A DNA stretch of 5,168 bases from an uncultured Oscillospiraceae bacterium (GTDB lineage: Bacteria > Bacillota > Clostridia > Oscillospirales > Acutalibacteraceae): NCBI GenBank assembly GCA_900552925.1, contig USBH01000128.1, forward strand, positions 1 to 5,168, read 5' to 3'. The first letter of the stretch is position 1. Every line of letters starts with the position of its first letter. The notes under the pieces were generated by a model. It had not been told where the DNA came from, made no database searches, and saw nothing but the letters and a program-made list of their open reading frames with translations. Position numbers and translations under genes: made by a program. Shown in pieces: positions 1 to 5,168 of this stretch.

Positions 1-50
1 TACGAGATTAGCTGCAGTCTCGTGGGCTCGGAGATGTGTATAAGAGACAG
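1..50 (+). other. Illumina Nextera i7-side adapter (artefact)
   Basis: This is not genomic DNA. Bases 1-8 match the end of the P7 flow-cell primer, bases 9-16 (TAGCTGCA) sit where the i7 sample index belongs, bases 17-31 match the Nextera read-2 handle (GTCTCGTGGGCTCGG), and bases 32-50 are the 19-bp Tn5 mosaic end (AGATGTGTATAAGAGACAG). Native sequence begins at 51. Any open reading frame that crosses base 50 has a synthetic portion. Confidence 0.98.
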
Positions 51-906
51 CCTCCTGCACACGGGTATCGATAATACCGCTCATCAGATAAATACTGTCC
101 GGATTCAAGTATCGCGTGATATCCTTGGTCAACAGGATAATAATATCCGCCACGATATTGGCCACCACCAACTCGTATTTTCCAGCCACCTGATCCGTCA
201 GATTGCCGCAGATCCCCTGGAATTTTTCCTCCACGCCGTTGGTCTGAGCGTTTTCCCCGGCGGTTTTCACCGCCAAGGCATCAATATCCACCCCGACCGC
301 CTTTTCCGCGCCCAGCAGCAGCCCCGCCACCGACCGGATGCCGCTGCCGCAGCCCATGTCGAGCATCTCATCGCCCGGCTTCACGTACTTTTCAAGCAGC
401 TCCATGCACAGCCGCGTCGTCTCGTGCGTGCCGGTGCCGAACGCGAGGCCCGGCTCCAGATGCAGCACGGCGCGGCCGCCCGCGTCGTATTCATCCTCCC
501 AGATCGGCCGGACCAGCAGCCGCTCGCCGACCGGGATCGGCTTGAAGTACTTCTTCCAGTTGTTGATCCAGTCCTCCTCCGCGCAGTTCGCCGAGGTGAT
601 CTCGTTCGGGATATCCTCGGCCGCAAAGCGCTCCTTTAAGAAGGAGATCGCCTCCGCCGGGTTTTCCTCGGGGCTGATGTACACGTGGATCACGCTCTTC
701 GTGCGGTCCTTCTGCAAAAGCGCCTCATCGATCAAATCGATGTGGGCGATTTCCATCGCCTCTTCTTCTAAATGCGAATAGTCCTCAATATAAATGCCGT
801 AGGGCACGACCATCTGCGCGATGGCGCCGGCCCGGTCCGTATCTTCGGCCCGGATCGTCACGGCGATCTCGGTCCAGTCTGCGTTCACCTGGCTGAAATC
901 CGTCAA
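51..906 (-). CDS. prmA: Ribosomal protein L11 methyltransferase PrmA, 3'-truncated
   Basis: PrmA is a cytoplasmic enzyme that transfers methyl groups from S-adenosylmethionine to ribosomal protein L11. The frame is open for 285 codons and runs into the left adapter with no stop. The family is usually about 300-315 residues, so only the last few dozen are missing. The N-terminal substrate-binding domain starts with DWTEIAVTI (about residues 10-18). The linker region has WKKYFKPIPVG (117-127). The family signature LEPGLAFGTGTHETT is at 150-164, with Glu where Asp is common. SAM motif I is DMGCGSGI (183-190), followed by GVDID (205-209) and the catalytic-domain motif VVANIVAD (247-254). I chose the TTG start at 906 because GGGAG lies 10 nt upstream and a promoter lies just before it; an in-frame GTG at 915 is too close to that site. 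It is divergent from the flippase gene. In Firmicutes prmA often precedes rsmE, but what follows here is off the contig. Arg191 replaces the usual hydrophobic residue after motif I. Confidence 0.93.
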
Positions 907-916
907 ATTTTCCACG

Positions 917-921
917 CTCCC
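917..921 (-). promoter_or_regulatory. Ribosome binding site for prmA (supports TTG start)
   Basis: On the minus strand GGGAG is followed by 10 nt and then TTG at 906. The spacing is slightly long but workable. The alternative GTG at 915 would leave a single base between the site and the start. This is the main argument for the TTG start. Confidence 0.55.
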
Positions 922-939
922 GTCGTTACAGTTGCTTTC

Positions 940-968
940 ATTATACAACGCGGCCCGGCAACTTGCAA
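940..968 (-). promoter_or_regulatory. Sigma-A-type promoter for prmA
   Basis: On the minus strand there is a TTGCAA -35 box (968-963), a 17-bp spacer and a perfect TATAAT -10 box (945-940). Transcription would start near 933, giving a leader of roughly 25-30 nt before the TTG start at 906. The spacing and the -10 box are both ideal for the housekeeping sigma factor. The -35 box matches TTGACA at five of six positions. Confidence 0.8.
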
Positions 969-988
969 GGCAAACCTGCGCCGCGGGC

Positions 989-994
989 AGGAGG
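989..994 (+). promoter_or_regulatory. Ribosome binding site for the SpoVB-like flippase gene
   Basis: A full AGGAGG lies four bases (CCCC) before the ATG at 999. The spacing is short but the match is complete. It argues for ATG 999 as the start rather than the in-frame TTG at 963, which has no such site and would add a non-hydrophobic stretch of 12 residues. Confidence 0.75.
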
Positions 995-998
995 CCCC

Positions 999-2564
999 AT
1001 GACAAAACAAAAATTCCTTCTGCAGGGCATCCTGCTGACCGCCTTTTCGCTCTTTCTGCGCGTGGCCAACATCGGCTACCGCTCCTACCTCTCGGCCAAG
1101 ATCGGCGCCGAGGGCATGGGGCTTTACCAGCTCATCTTCTCGGTGTTCATGCTGGCCGTCACGCTTTCCACCTCCGGCATCAGCCTCGCCGTGACGCGCA
1201 TGGTCACGGCCGCGATCGCCGCGAACCGGCGCGAGACCGTCCGCTCCGTCGTGACGAAGTGCTTCCTGTTCTGCCTGGCCGTGAGCTGCACGATCGCCGC
1301 GCTCCTGCTCGTCTTTTCGGACTTCGCCGCGGCCGCCATCCTCGGCTACAAGGGCGCGGCCGGCAGCCTGCGCATTCTGGCGCTCGGGCTGCCCTTCATG
1401 TCGCTGTGCACCTGCATGAAGGGGTACTTCCTCGCGGTGGACGAATCGCTCTCGACCGCGATGAGCGACGCGGTCGAGCAGGTGCTGACGATCCTCGCGG
1501 CCGTCGCGCTCTTCTGGTACTTCGCGCCGCAGAGCATCGAGGCCGCCTGCCTCGCGGCGATGCTCGCCTCCACCTTCGGCGAGGCCGTCTCGTTCCTCTC
1601 GGGGTGGATCGCCTACCGCCGCAGCCTGCGCCGCAACACGCCGAAAACGGTCGAGCCGGGCCGCGGCGTGCTGCACGGCATGTTCCACATCGCGGTGCCC
1701 TGCACGCTCTCGAGCGCCGCGCGCAGCCTGCTTTCGACCGGCGAAAACCTGCTGATCCCGCGCGAGCTGCGCCGCTACGGCCTGAGCGAGGCGCAGTCGA
1801 TGGCCGCCTACGGCCTTCTGCAGGGCATGGCGATGCCGATGCTCTACTTCCCCTCCTCGTTCCTCTCCTCGTTCGCCTCGCTCCTGATCCCCCGGATCGC
1901 GCGGGAATTCGAGCAGAAGCACCGGCGCGCCGTGGCGCACATCACGGAAACGGCGGTCGGCGCCGCGCTGCAGTTCGGCGTGTTCTGCGCCGCGGTCTTC
2001 TTCGTCTTCGGCGAGGACTGGGGCACGGCGTTTTACAGCAGCGCCGAAGCCGGCGGCTACCTGCGCATCCTCGCGCCGCTCGTGCCGCTTCTGTACCTCG
2101 ACGTCGTTGTGGACAGTCTCCTCAAGGGGCTCGACGAGCAGCTCAACTCCATGAAGTACAACTTCACCGATTCCCTGATCCGCGTGCTGCTGATCCTGTG
2201 CTTCATGCGCTTTTCGGGCATGCCGGCCTACATCGCGATCCTGTTCTTCTCCTCGATTTTCAACGCGATGATGAGCGTGCGCAGGCTTCTGAAGGTCGCG
2301 CAGGTGCGCATCCGCGTCGTGAAGAACGCCGTCCTGCCCGCCGCCTGCGCGCTGCTTTCCGCCGGCATAGCCCGCGCCGCGCTCGCGCCGCTGGCGCTTT
2401 CCGGCATCCCGCGCGTGCTTTTGCAGGCTGCCGCCGCCGCGGTTTTCTTCCTCGCGATGCGCACGCTTTTTGAAGCCGCGCTCCAGAAGCTGGACGGCAG
2501 AAAAGCGGCCGCCCCCAAAGGAGACGGCCGCCTGACGGTTCCCGAAAAGACGATCAGCCCTTGA
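999..2564 (+). CDS. SpoVB/MurJ-like polysaccharide flippase (MOP superfamily)
   Basis: This 521-residue membrane protein belongs to the oligosaccharide/polysaccharide exporter branch of the MOP superfamily, close to Bacillus SpoVB. Such proteins flip lipid-linked glycans, for example peptidoglycan precursors, across the cytoplasmic membrane. The length matches SpoVB (about 520). The N-terminus is typical: a basic start, a first helix (about 6-24), the GAEGMGLYQL loop (36-45) and a second helix with STSGISLAVTRMV (57-69). Hydrophobic segments recur through the protein (about 86-106, 155-174, 180-201, 315-337, 353-371, 393-420), and two more at 441-465 and 468-488 precede a polar tail. Arg/Lys clusters near 204-216 and 301-310 suit cytoplasmic loops. 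Start ATG 999 has AGGAGG upstream. The stop lies 11 bases inside the convergent permease gene. I saw no clear sigma-A promoter upstream. A general cell-wall or capsule flippase is equally possible; family is firm, exact substrate unknown. Confidence 0.9.
   Translation: MTKQKFLLQGILLTAFSLFLRVANIGYRSYLSAKIGAEGMGLYQLIFSVFMLAVTLSTSGISLAVTRMVTAAIAANRRETVRSVVTKCFLFCLAVSCTIAALLLVFSDFAAAAILGYKGAAGSLRILALGLPFMSLCTCMKGYFLAVDESLSTAMSDAVEQVLTILAAVALFWYFAPQSIEAACLAAMLASTFGEAVSFLSGWIAYRRSLRRNTPKTVEPGRGVLHGMFHIAVPCTLSSAARSLLSTGENLLIPRELRRYGLSEAQSMAAYGLLQGMAMPMLYFPSSFLSSFASLLIPRIAREFEQKHRRAVAHITETAVGAALQFGVFCAAVFFVFGEDWGTAFYSSAEAGGYLRILAPLVPLLYLDVVVDSLLKGLDEQLNSMKYNFTDSLIRVLLILCFMRFSGMPAYIAILFFSSIFNAMMSVRRLLKVAQVRIRVVKNAVLPAACALLSAGIARAALAPLALSGIPRVLLQAAAAAVFFLAMRTLFEAALQKLDGRKAAAPKGDGRLTVPEKTISP
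2501..2531 (-). terminator. Probable intrinsic terminator of the sugar-importer operon
   Basis: On the minus strand a perfect 7-bp GC-only stem (GCGGCCG at 2531-2525 pairing with CGGCCGC at 2511-2505, loop of 13 nt) is followed directly by TTTTCT. It begins 23 bases after the last permease's stop codon. The T-run is short, so efficiency is uncertain. Read on the plus strand the same hairpin lacks a following T-run, so it should not stop flippase transcription. It lies inside the flippase coding sequence (codons 503-511). Confidence 0.55.
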
Positions 2565-3441
2565 CGGCGCCGAGCGTGATGCCGGAAACAAAGTATTTCT
2601 GCAAAAACGGATAGACGATCAGCATCGGGATCATCGCGATGAACACCTTCGCGGCTTCGAGCGCCTTGTTCGAGTTCTTCGCGAGCTGCTGATACTGCTC
2701 GGTCGTCAGCGTGACGCCGGGGGGAATCTGCACCGTGATCTGGCGGATGTACGTCTGCAGCGGGTACTTATCCTCCGTGTTCATCAGCACGAGGCCCTGA
2801 AAATACTCGTTCCAGTAGCCGACCGAGGTGAACAGCACGACAGTCGCGATAACCGGAACGGAGCACGGCACGACGATCGTCCACAGGATGCGCCACGGGC
2901 CGGCGCCGTCCACAAGGGCGGCCTCCTCGATGTCCGCGGGCAGGTTGCGGAAGAAGTTCATCAGCAGCAGCACGTTGAACACCGGGACGGAGCCCGCGAA
3001 GATCAGCGCGGCGAAGTTGTCGATGAGGTTGTACTTCTGCATCGTGATGTACCACGGGATCGTGCCGCCGTTGAACAGCATGCAGAAAACGAGCACCCAC
3101 ATCAGGATCGTACGCGGCTTGTACTCGTGCGAGGTCTTGGAAAGCGGGTACGCCATCATGATGATGACGGCCATCGTCCAGATCGTGCCGAGCACGACGC
3201 GGCCGACCGAGATCATAAACGAATTCCAGAACGTGCCGTCGCCCATAATCAGCTCATAGGAAGCAAAATTGACGCCGATCGGCCAGAGCGTGACGGCGCC
3301 GCTGTCCGCCGCGAGCTTATCGGAAAGGGATACGCAGAGCTCATACCACAGCGGATACAGGCAGCTGATTGCCAAAATCGTGAGGATGATATAATTTACG
3401 ACTTTGAAAACTCTGGAACCGACGGTTTTGGTTTCAACCAT
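2554..3441 (-). CDS. Carbohydrate ABC transporter permease, LplC/YtcP (COG0395) type
   Basis: This 295-residue inner-membrane subunit forms half of a sugar importer channel (CUT1-type MalG-like fold). The EAA motif that docks the ATPase is visible at about 172-192: EEAALVDGAGPWRILWTIV then V-P. Hydrophobic helices lie near 13-34, 76-99, 110-124, 140-163, 190-208 and 263-281. The C-terminus, QKYFVSGITLGAVKG (281-295), is characteristic of the LplC/YtcP group, which is linked to complex-carbohydrate uptake. ATG 3441 is preceded by AGGAG 10 nt upstream. The gene follows the LplB-type permease by an 18-bp gap, so the two are surely co-transcribed and probably pair as a heterodimer. Its last 11 bases overlap the end of the convergent flippase gene. 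Full length for the family. The sugar cannot be told from the sequence. Confidence 0.95.
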   Translation of the reverse strand: MVETKTVGSRVFKVVNYIILTILAISCLYPLWYELCVSLSDKLAADSGAVTLWPIGVNFASYELIMGDGTFWNSFMISVGRVVLGTIWTMAVIIMMAYPLSKTSHEYKPRTILMWVLVFCMLFNGGTIPWYITMQKYNLIDNFAALIFAGSVPVFNVLLLMNFFRNLPADIEEAALVDGAGPWRILWTIVVPCSVPVIATVVLFTSVGYWNEYFQGLVLMNTEDKYPLQTYIRQITVQIPPGVTLTTEQYQQLAKNSNKALEAAKVFIAMIPMLIVYPFLQKYFVSGITLGAVKG

Positions 3442-3459
3442 AAAAATATCTCTCCTCTC

Positions 3460-4368
3460 TCAGAAAATGGTGTAGTCCGCAAACTTGTACGCGAGCGCGT
3501 ACGAGGTGACGACCAGAATGAAGCTGACCACCGACTTGAAGAGGCCGGCCGCCGTGGACATCGAGAACTGGAGCTTGACGAGGCCGAGGCGGTACACGTA
3601 CGTGTCGATGATGTCCGCCGTTTCGAGCACGATGTTGTTGTACATGTTAAAGACCTGATCGAAGCCGGCGTTCAGCACGTTGCCCATCGCGAGCGTCGTC
3701 AGCAGAACGACCGTCGGCACCAGGCCCGGCAGCGTGATGTGCCACGTGGACTGCCAGCGGTTCGCGCCGTCGATCGCGGCCGCCTCGTACAGGCTCAGGT
3801 CGATGCCGGTCAGCGCCGCCAGATAGATGACCGCGTTGTAGCCGAATTCCTTCCAAACGTCGGTACCGATCAAGAGACCCTGAAAGGTCGAGGGATTCGT
3901 CATGGGCATGACCGTCGGCTGTCCGAGCGCCTTCAAAACCGTGTTCAGGATGCCGGAAGCGCCGAGCATGTTCGTGATGATGTTGCCGAGCAGAACCCAC
4001 GAGATAAAGTGCGGCAGGTAGACGATCGTCTGCACGCCCTTCTTGAATTTCATGTTTTTGACTTCGTTGAGCATCAGCGCGAAGGCCATCGGAACAACGA
4101 TGTTCAGAATCACCTTGGAGACCGCGATGACCAGCGTGTTCCACAGCGCGCGCTTTGCGTCCGGAATGGCCCACAAAAATTCAAAGTGCTGCAGGCCCAC
4201 CCAGTCGGAACCGAACCAGCCCTTGCTGGGGTTGTAATTCTGGAAGGCCATGACGATACCGACCATCGGCACGATGGAAAACAGGAACAGCCAGATATAG
4301 CCGGGAATGCACATCAGCGTATAGTGGAACCACGTCGGAAGGCTTTTTCTCGTTTTTGTTTTTTCCAA
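3460..4368 (-). CDS. Carbohydrate ABC transporter permease, LplB (COG4209) type
   Basis: This 302-residue inner-membrane subunit is the MalF-like partner of the downstream permease. After a basic N-terminus (EKTKTRK) the first helix is near 17-41, followed by the extracytoplasmic loop with FQNYNPSKGWFGSDWVGL (42-59) typical of LplB proteins. Other helices lie near 75-99, 112-135, 173-186, 214-234 and 275-295. The EAA motif is YEAAAIDGANRWQSTWHITLPG (about 194-215). The protein ends in KFADYTIF, a common ending in this family. The start is TTG at 4368, supported by GGAGG 7 nt upstream; the next internal Met (19) would remove part of the first helix. It sits between the binding protein (96-bp gap containing a hairpin) and the second permease (18-bp gap). 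Substrate is unknown; oligosaccharide import is inferred from the family. Confidence 0.95.
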   Translation of the reverse strand: MEKTKTRKSLPTWFHYTLMCIPGYIWLFLFSIVPMVGIVMAFQNYNPSKGWFGSDWVGLQHFEFLWAIPDAKRALWNTLVIAVSKVILNIVVPMAFALMLNEVKNMKFKKGVQTIVYLPHFISWVLLGNIITNMLGASGILNTVLKALGQPTVMPMTNPSTFQGLLIGTDVWKEFGYNAVIYLAALTGIDLSLYEAAAIDGANRWQSTWHITLPGLVPTVVLLTTLAMGNVLNAGFDQVFNMYNNIVLETADIIDTYVYRLGLVKLQFSMSTAAGLFKSVVSFILVVTSYALAYKFADYTIF

Positions 4369-4375
4369 AGCAGAT

Positions 4376-4380
4376 CCTCC
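4376..4380 (-). promoter_or_regulatory. Ribosome binding site fixing the TTG start of the LplB-type permease
   Basis: On the minus strand an A-rich run leads into GGAGG, then 7 nt, then TTG at 4368. Site and spacing are near ideal, and no ATG is available nearby in frame, so the TTG start is well supported. Confidence 0.8.
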
Positions 4381-4401
4381 TTTTTTCGTCTTTGTAAAAT
4401 G

Positions 4402-4436
4402 GCTGGGGCGCAGGGTTTGGTGCCCCGCGCCCCAGC
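4402..4436 (-). terminator. Intercistronic hairpin between binding protein and permease (partial terminator or mRNA stabiliser)
   Basis: A perfect 10-bp inverted repeat (GCTGGGGCGC at 4402-4411 and GCGCCCCAGC at 4427-4436) encloses 15 nt, and three more G-C pairs can form inside it. On the minus strand it starts 28 bases after the binding-protein stop and is followed by CATTTTAC, only four T's, before the permease ribosome site. Such hairpins after binding-protein genes are known to protect the upstream mRNA or reduce read-through, so that more binding protein than permease is made. Which of the two applies here is inference. No separate promoter for the permeases is evident in the gap. Confidence 0.6.
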
Positions 4437-4464
4437 TTTCCGTTTTATTCTCGGGATTTACAAA

Positions 4465-5137
4465 TTACTCTGCGAGGAAGTCTTCCACGAGCTGGAGGAT
4501 CTGGTCGCCGCCCTGTGCGTGCCAGTCGGCGCAGAACTGATCCCACTCGTCGACGCTCTTCGCGCCGGTGATCATCTGCAGGATCGTCTGGTCCTCCAGG
4601 TCGGAAACCTGCGTCCAGTACGCGTCCATGCCGTCGATCGTGTAATAGAGCTCGGAGTAGATCTTGTTGTCCGGCTCAATCGTCGCATACGGACGGTCGC
4701 CGACGAGCAGTGCATAGAAGCGGTTGAACTGGCCGTTGTTCGTCATGACGTCGCAGTCCGTGACATGGAGGATCTCGCTCGGATCATAATCCTCGGAAAT
4801 GACCTCGGACAGCGTCGCTGCGTCGTTTGCAAGGTTCTTATAGAGCGTCGTGTACTTTTCGCCGCCGATCTGATAATCCTCAACCGTCGATTCGCCCTTG
4901 AGGATGCTCATCAGCGCTTCGTACTCATATTCGCATTCGTCGGCCGCCGCCATAACGTTGCGCTGCGGGTACCAGCCGATCGCAACGGAGGTATCGAAGA
5001 TGGACTCGTCGCGGACGAGGATATTGTTCGCGATGACCGCAGCCTTCTGCACGTCCTCAGAGGCGTTCTTGTTGATCATGGTGTAGGTCGTGCCGACGTC
5101 CTTCATGTGGATGTTCCACTCGCCGTCATTCGTGTAC
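4465..5137 (-). CDS. Extracellular solute-binding protein of a LplA-type sugar ABC importer, 5'-truncated
   Basis: Only the C-terminal 223 residues are native; the N-terminus, with the expected lipoprotein signal peptide, is cut off by the right adapter. LplA-type proteins are about 500-560 residues, so somewhat under half is present. Binding proteins of this group sit outside the membrane and deliver sugars to the permease pair. Evidence is the position directly upstream of LplB- and LplC-type permeases plus a typical C-terminus: a segment on residues entering and leaving (YTIDGMDAYWTQVSDLED), a later conserved-looking IITGAKSVDEWDQF-like stretch (reads MITGAKSVDEWDQF) and the ending DWHAQGGDQILQLVEDFLAE. 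It is strongly acidic, as is common for exported proteins. The stop TAA is at 4467-4465. A gene call beginning at 5154 would add six adapter-encoded residues (MCIRDR). Ligand unknown. Confidence 0.88.
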
Positions 5138-5168
5138 CTGTCTCTTATACACATCTGACGCTGCCGAC
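5138..5168 (-). other. Illumina Nextera i5-side adapter (artefact)
   Basis: This is not genomic DNA. Bases 5138-5156 are the reverse complement of the 19-bp Tn5 mosaic end, and 5157-5168 (GACGCTGCCGAC) match the reverse complement of the Nextera read-1 handle. Native sequence ends at 5137. With the left-end adapter, it brackets the contig in the order expected of a Nextera library molecule. Confidence 0.98.

Noticed and set aside
22..639. Plus-strand open frame of about 205 codons at the left end
   Set aside because: It begins inside the adapter (GTG at 22) and lies antisense to prmA, whose minus-strand frame carries clear family motifs. The protein is His/Arg/Leu-rich with no recognisable domain.
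338..781. Plus-strand open frame of 147 codons, Ser-rich
   Set aside because: It is antisense to prmA and has low-complexity Ser/Ala/Arg composition. No ribosome site or domain was seen.
963..998. Upstream TTG start at 963 for the flippase gene
   Set aside because: It has no ribosome site, overlaps the prmA -35 box and would prefix a Pro/Gly-rich stretch. ATG 999 has AGGAGG just upstream and yields the normal family N-terminus.
821..2473. Long plus-strand open frame of 550 codons overlapping the flippase gene
   Set aside because: It is very rich in Arg, Ala, Pro and His, as expected of an off-frame reading of GC-rich DNA, and it covers a region where another frame encodes a convincing membrane protein with a ribosome site.
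903..2591. Long minus-strand open frame of 562 codons antisense to the flippase
   Set aside because: The product is dominated by Arg, Glu, His and Gly with no domain. It arises from the G/C-ending codons of the sense gene and would also swallow the prmA promoter.
4402..4440. Plus-strand terminator at the intercistronic hairpin
   Set aside because: The hairpin is followed on the plus strand by TTTCCGTTTT, which looks terminator-like, but no plus-strand gene precedes it within two kilobases other than the distant flippase, so a plus-strand role is not supported.
51..5137. CRISPR arrays, tRNA or rRNA genes, insertion sequences, retron or phage elements
   Set aside because: No direct-repeat arrays, tRNA-like cloverleafs, transposase motifs or terminal inverted repeats were seen by eye. 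Nearly all of the native sequence is accounted for by the five genes and short gaps.

Overview
This looks like one complete short contig of high-GC Firmicutes DNA, probably a Clostridia-type gut or environmental bacterium from a metagenome. The reasons are a SpoVB-type flippase, a LplABC-type sugar importer split into a binding protein and two permeases, AGGAGG-type ribosome binding sites, TTG starts and G/C-ending codons. No marker gene fixes the species. Both ends are not biological: bases 1-50 and 5138-5168 are Illumina Nextera adapter, so the native DNA is 51-5137.

Layout. On the minus strand, 51-906 is prmA, the ribosomal protein L11 methyltransferase, cut off at its C-terminus by the left adapter. 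It has its own good sigma-A-type promoter (TTGCAA, 17 bp, TATAAT) in the 92-bp divergent gap 907-998. On the plus strand, 999-2564 is a complete SpoVB/MurJ-like membrane flippase. Its last 11 bases overlap, tail to tail, the end of a minus-strand operon. In transcription order that operon holds the C-terminal part of an extracellular sugar-binding lipoprotein-type protein (4465-5137, cut by the right adapter), a 96-bp gap with a strong hairpin, a LplB-type permease (3460-4368) and a LplC/YtcP-type permease (2554-3441). A hairpin with a T-run just after the last permease, inside the flippase coding sequence, probably ends the operon.

How the genes work together. The three minus-strand genes on the right form one importer for an oligosaccharide that cannot be specified from the sequence. 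The binding protein captures the ligand outside the cell and the two permeases form the membrane channel. No ATPase is in the window, as is usual for this family, which borrows a shared MsmX/MsmK-type ATPase. The flippase and prmA are housekeeping or envelope genes with no evident link to the importer.

I found no sign of a previously undescribed system. There is no CRISPR array, RNA gene, mobile element, toxin or defence gene. The points worth a second look are the adapter ends and the false protein N-termini they create, the overlapping convergent gene ends with a terminator embedded in coding sequence, the hairpin between binding protein and permease, and a possible sporulation-type promoter for the flippase.
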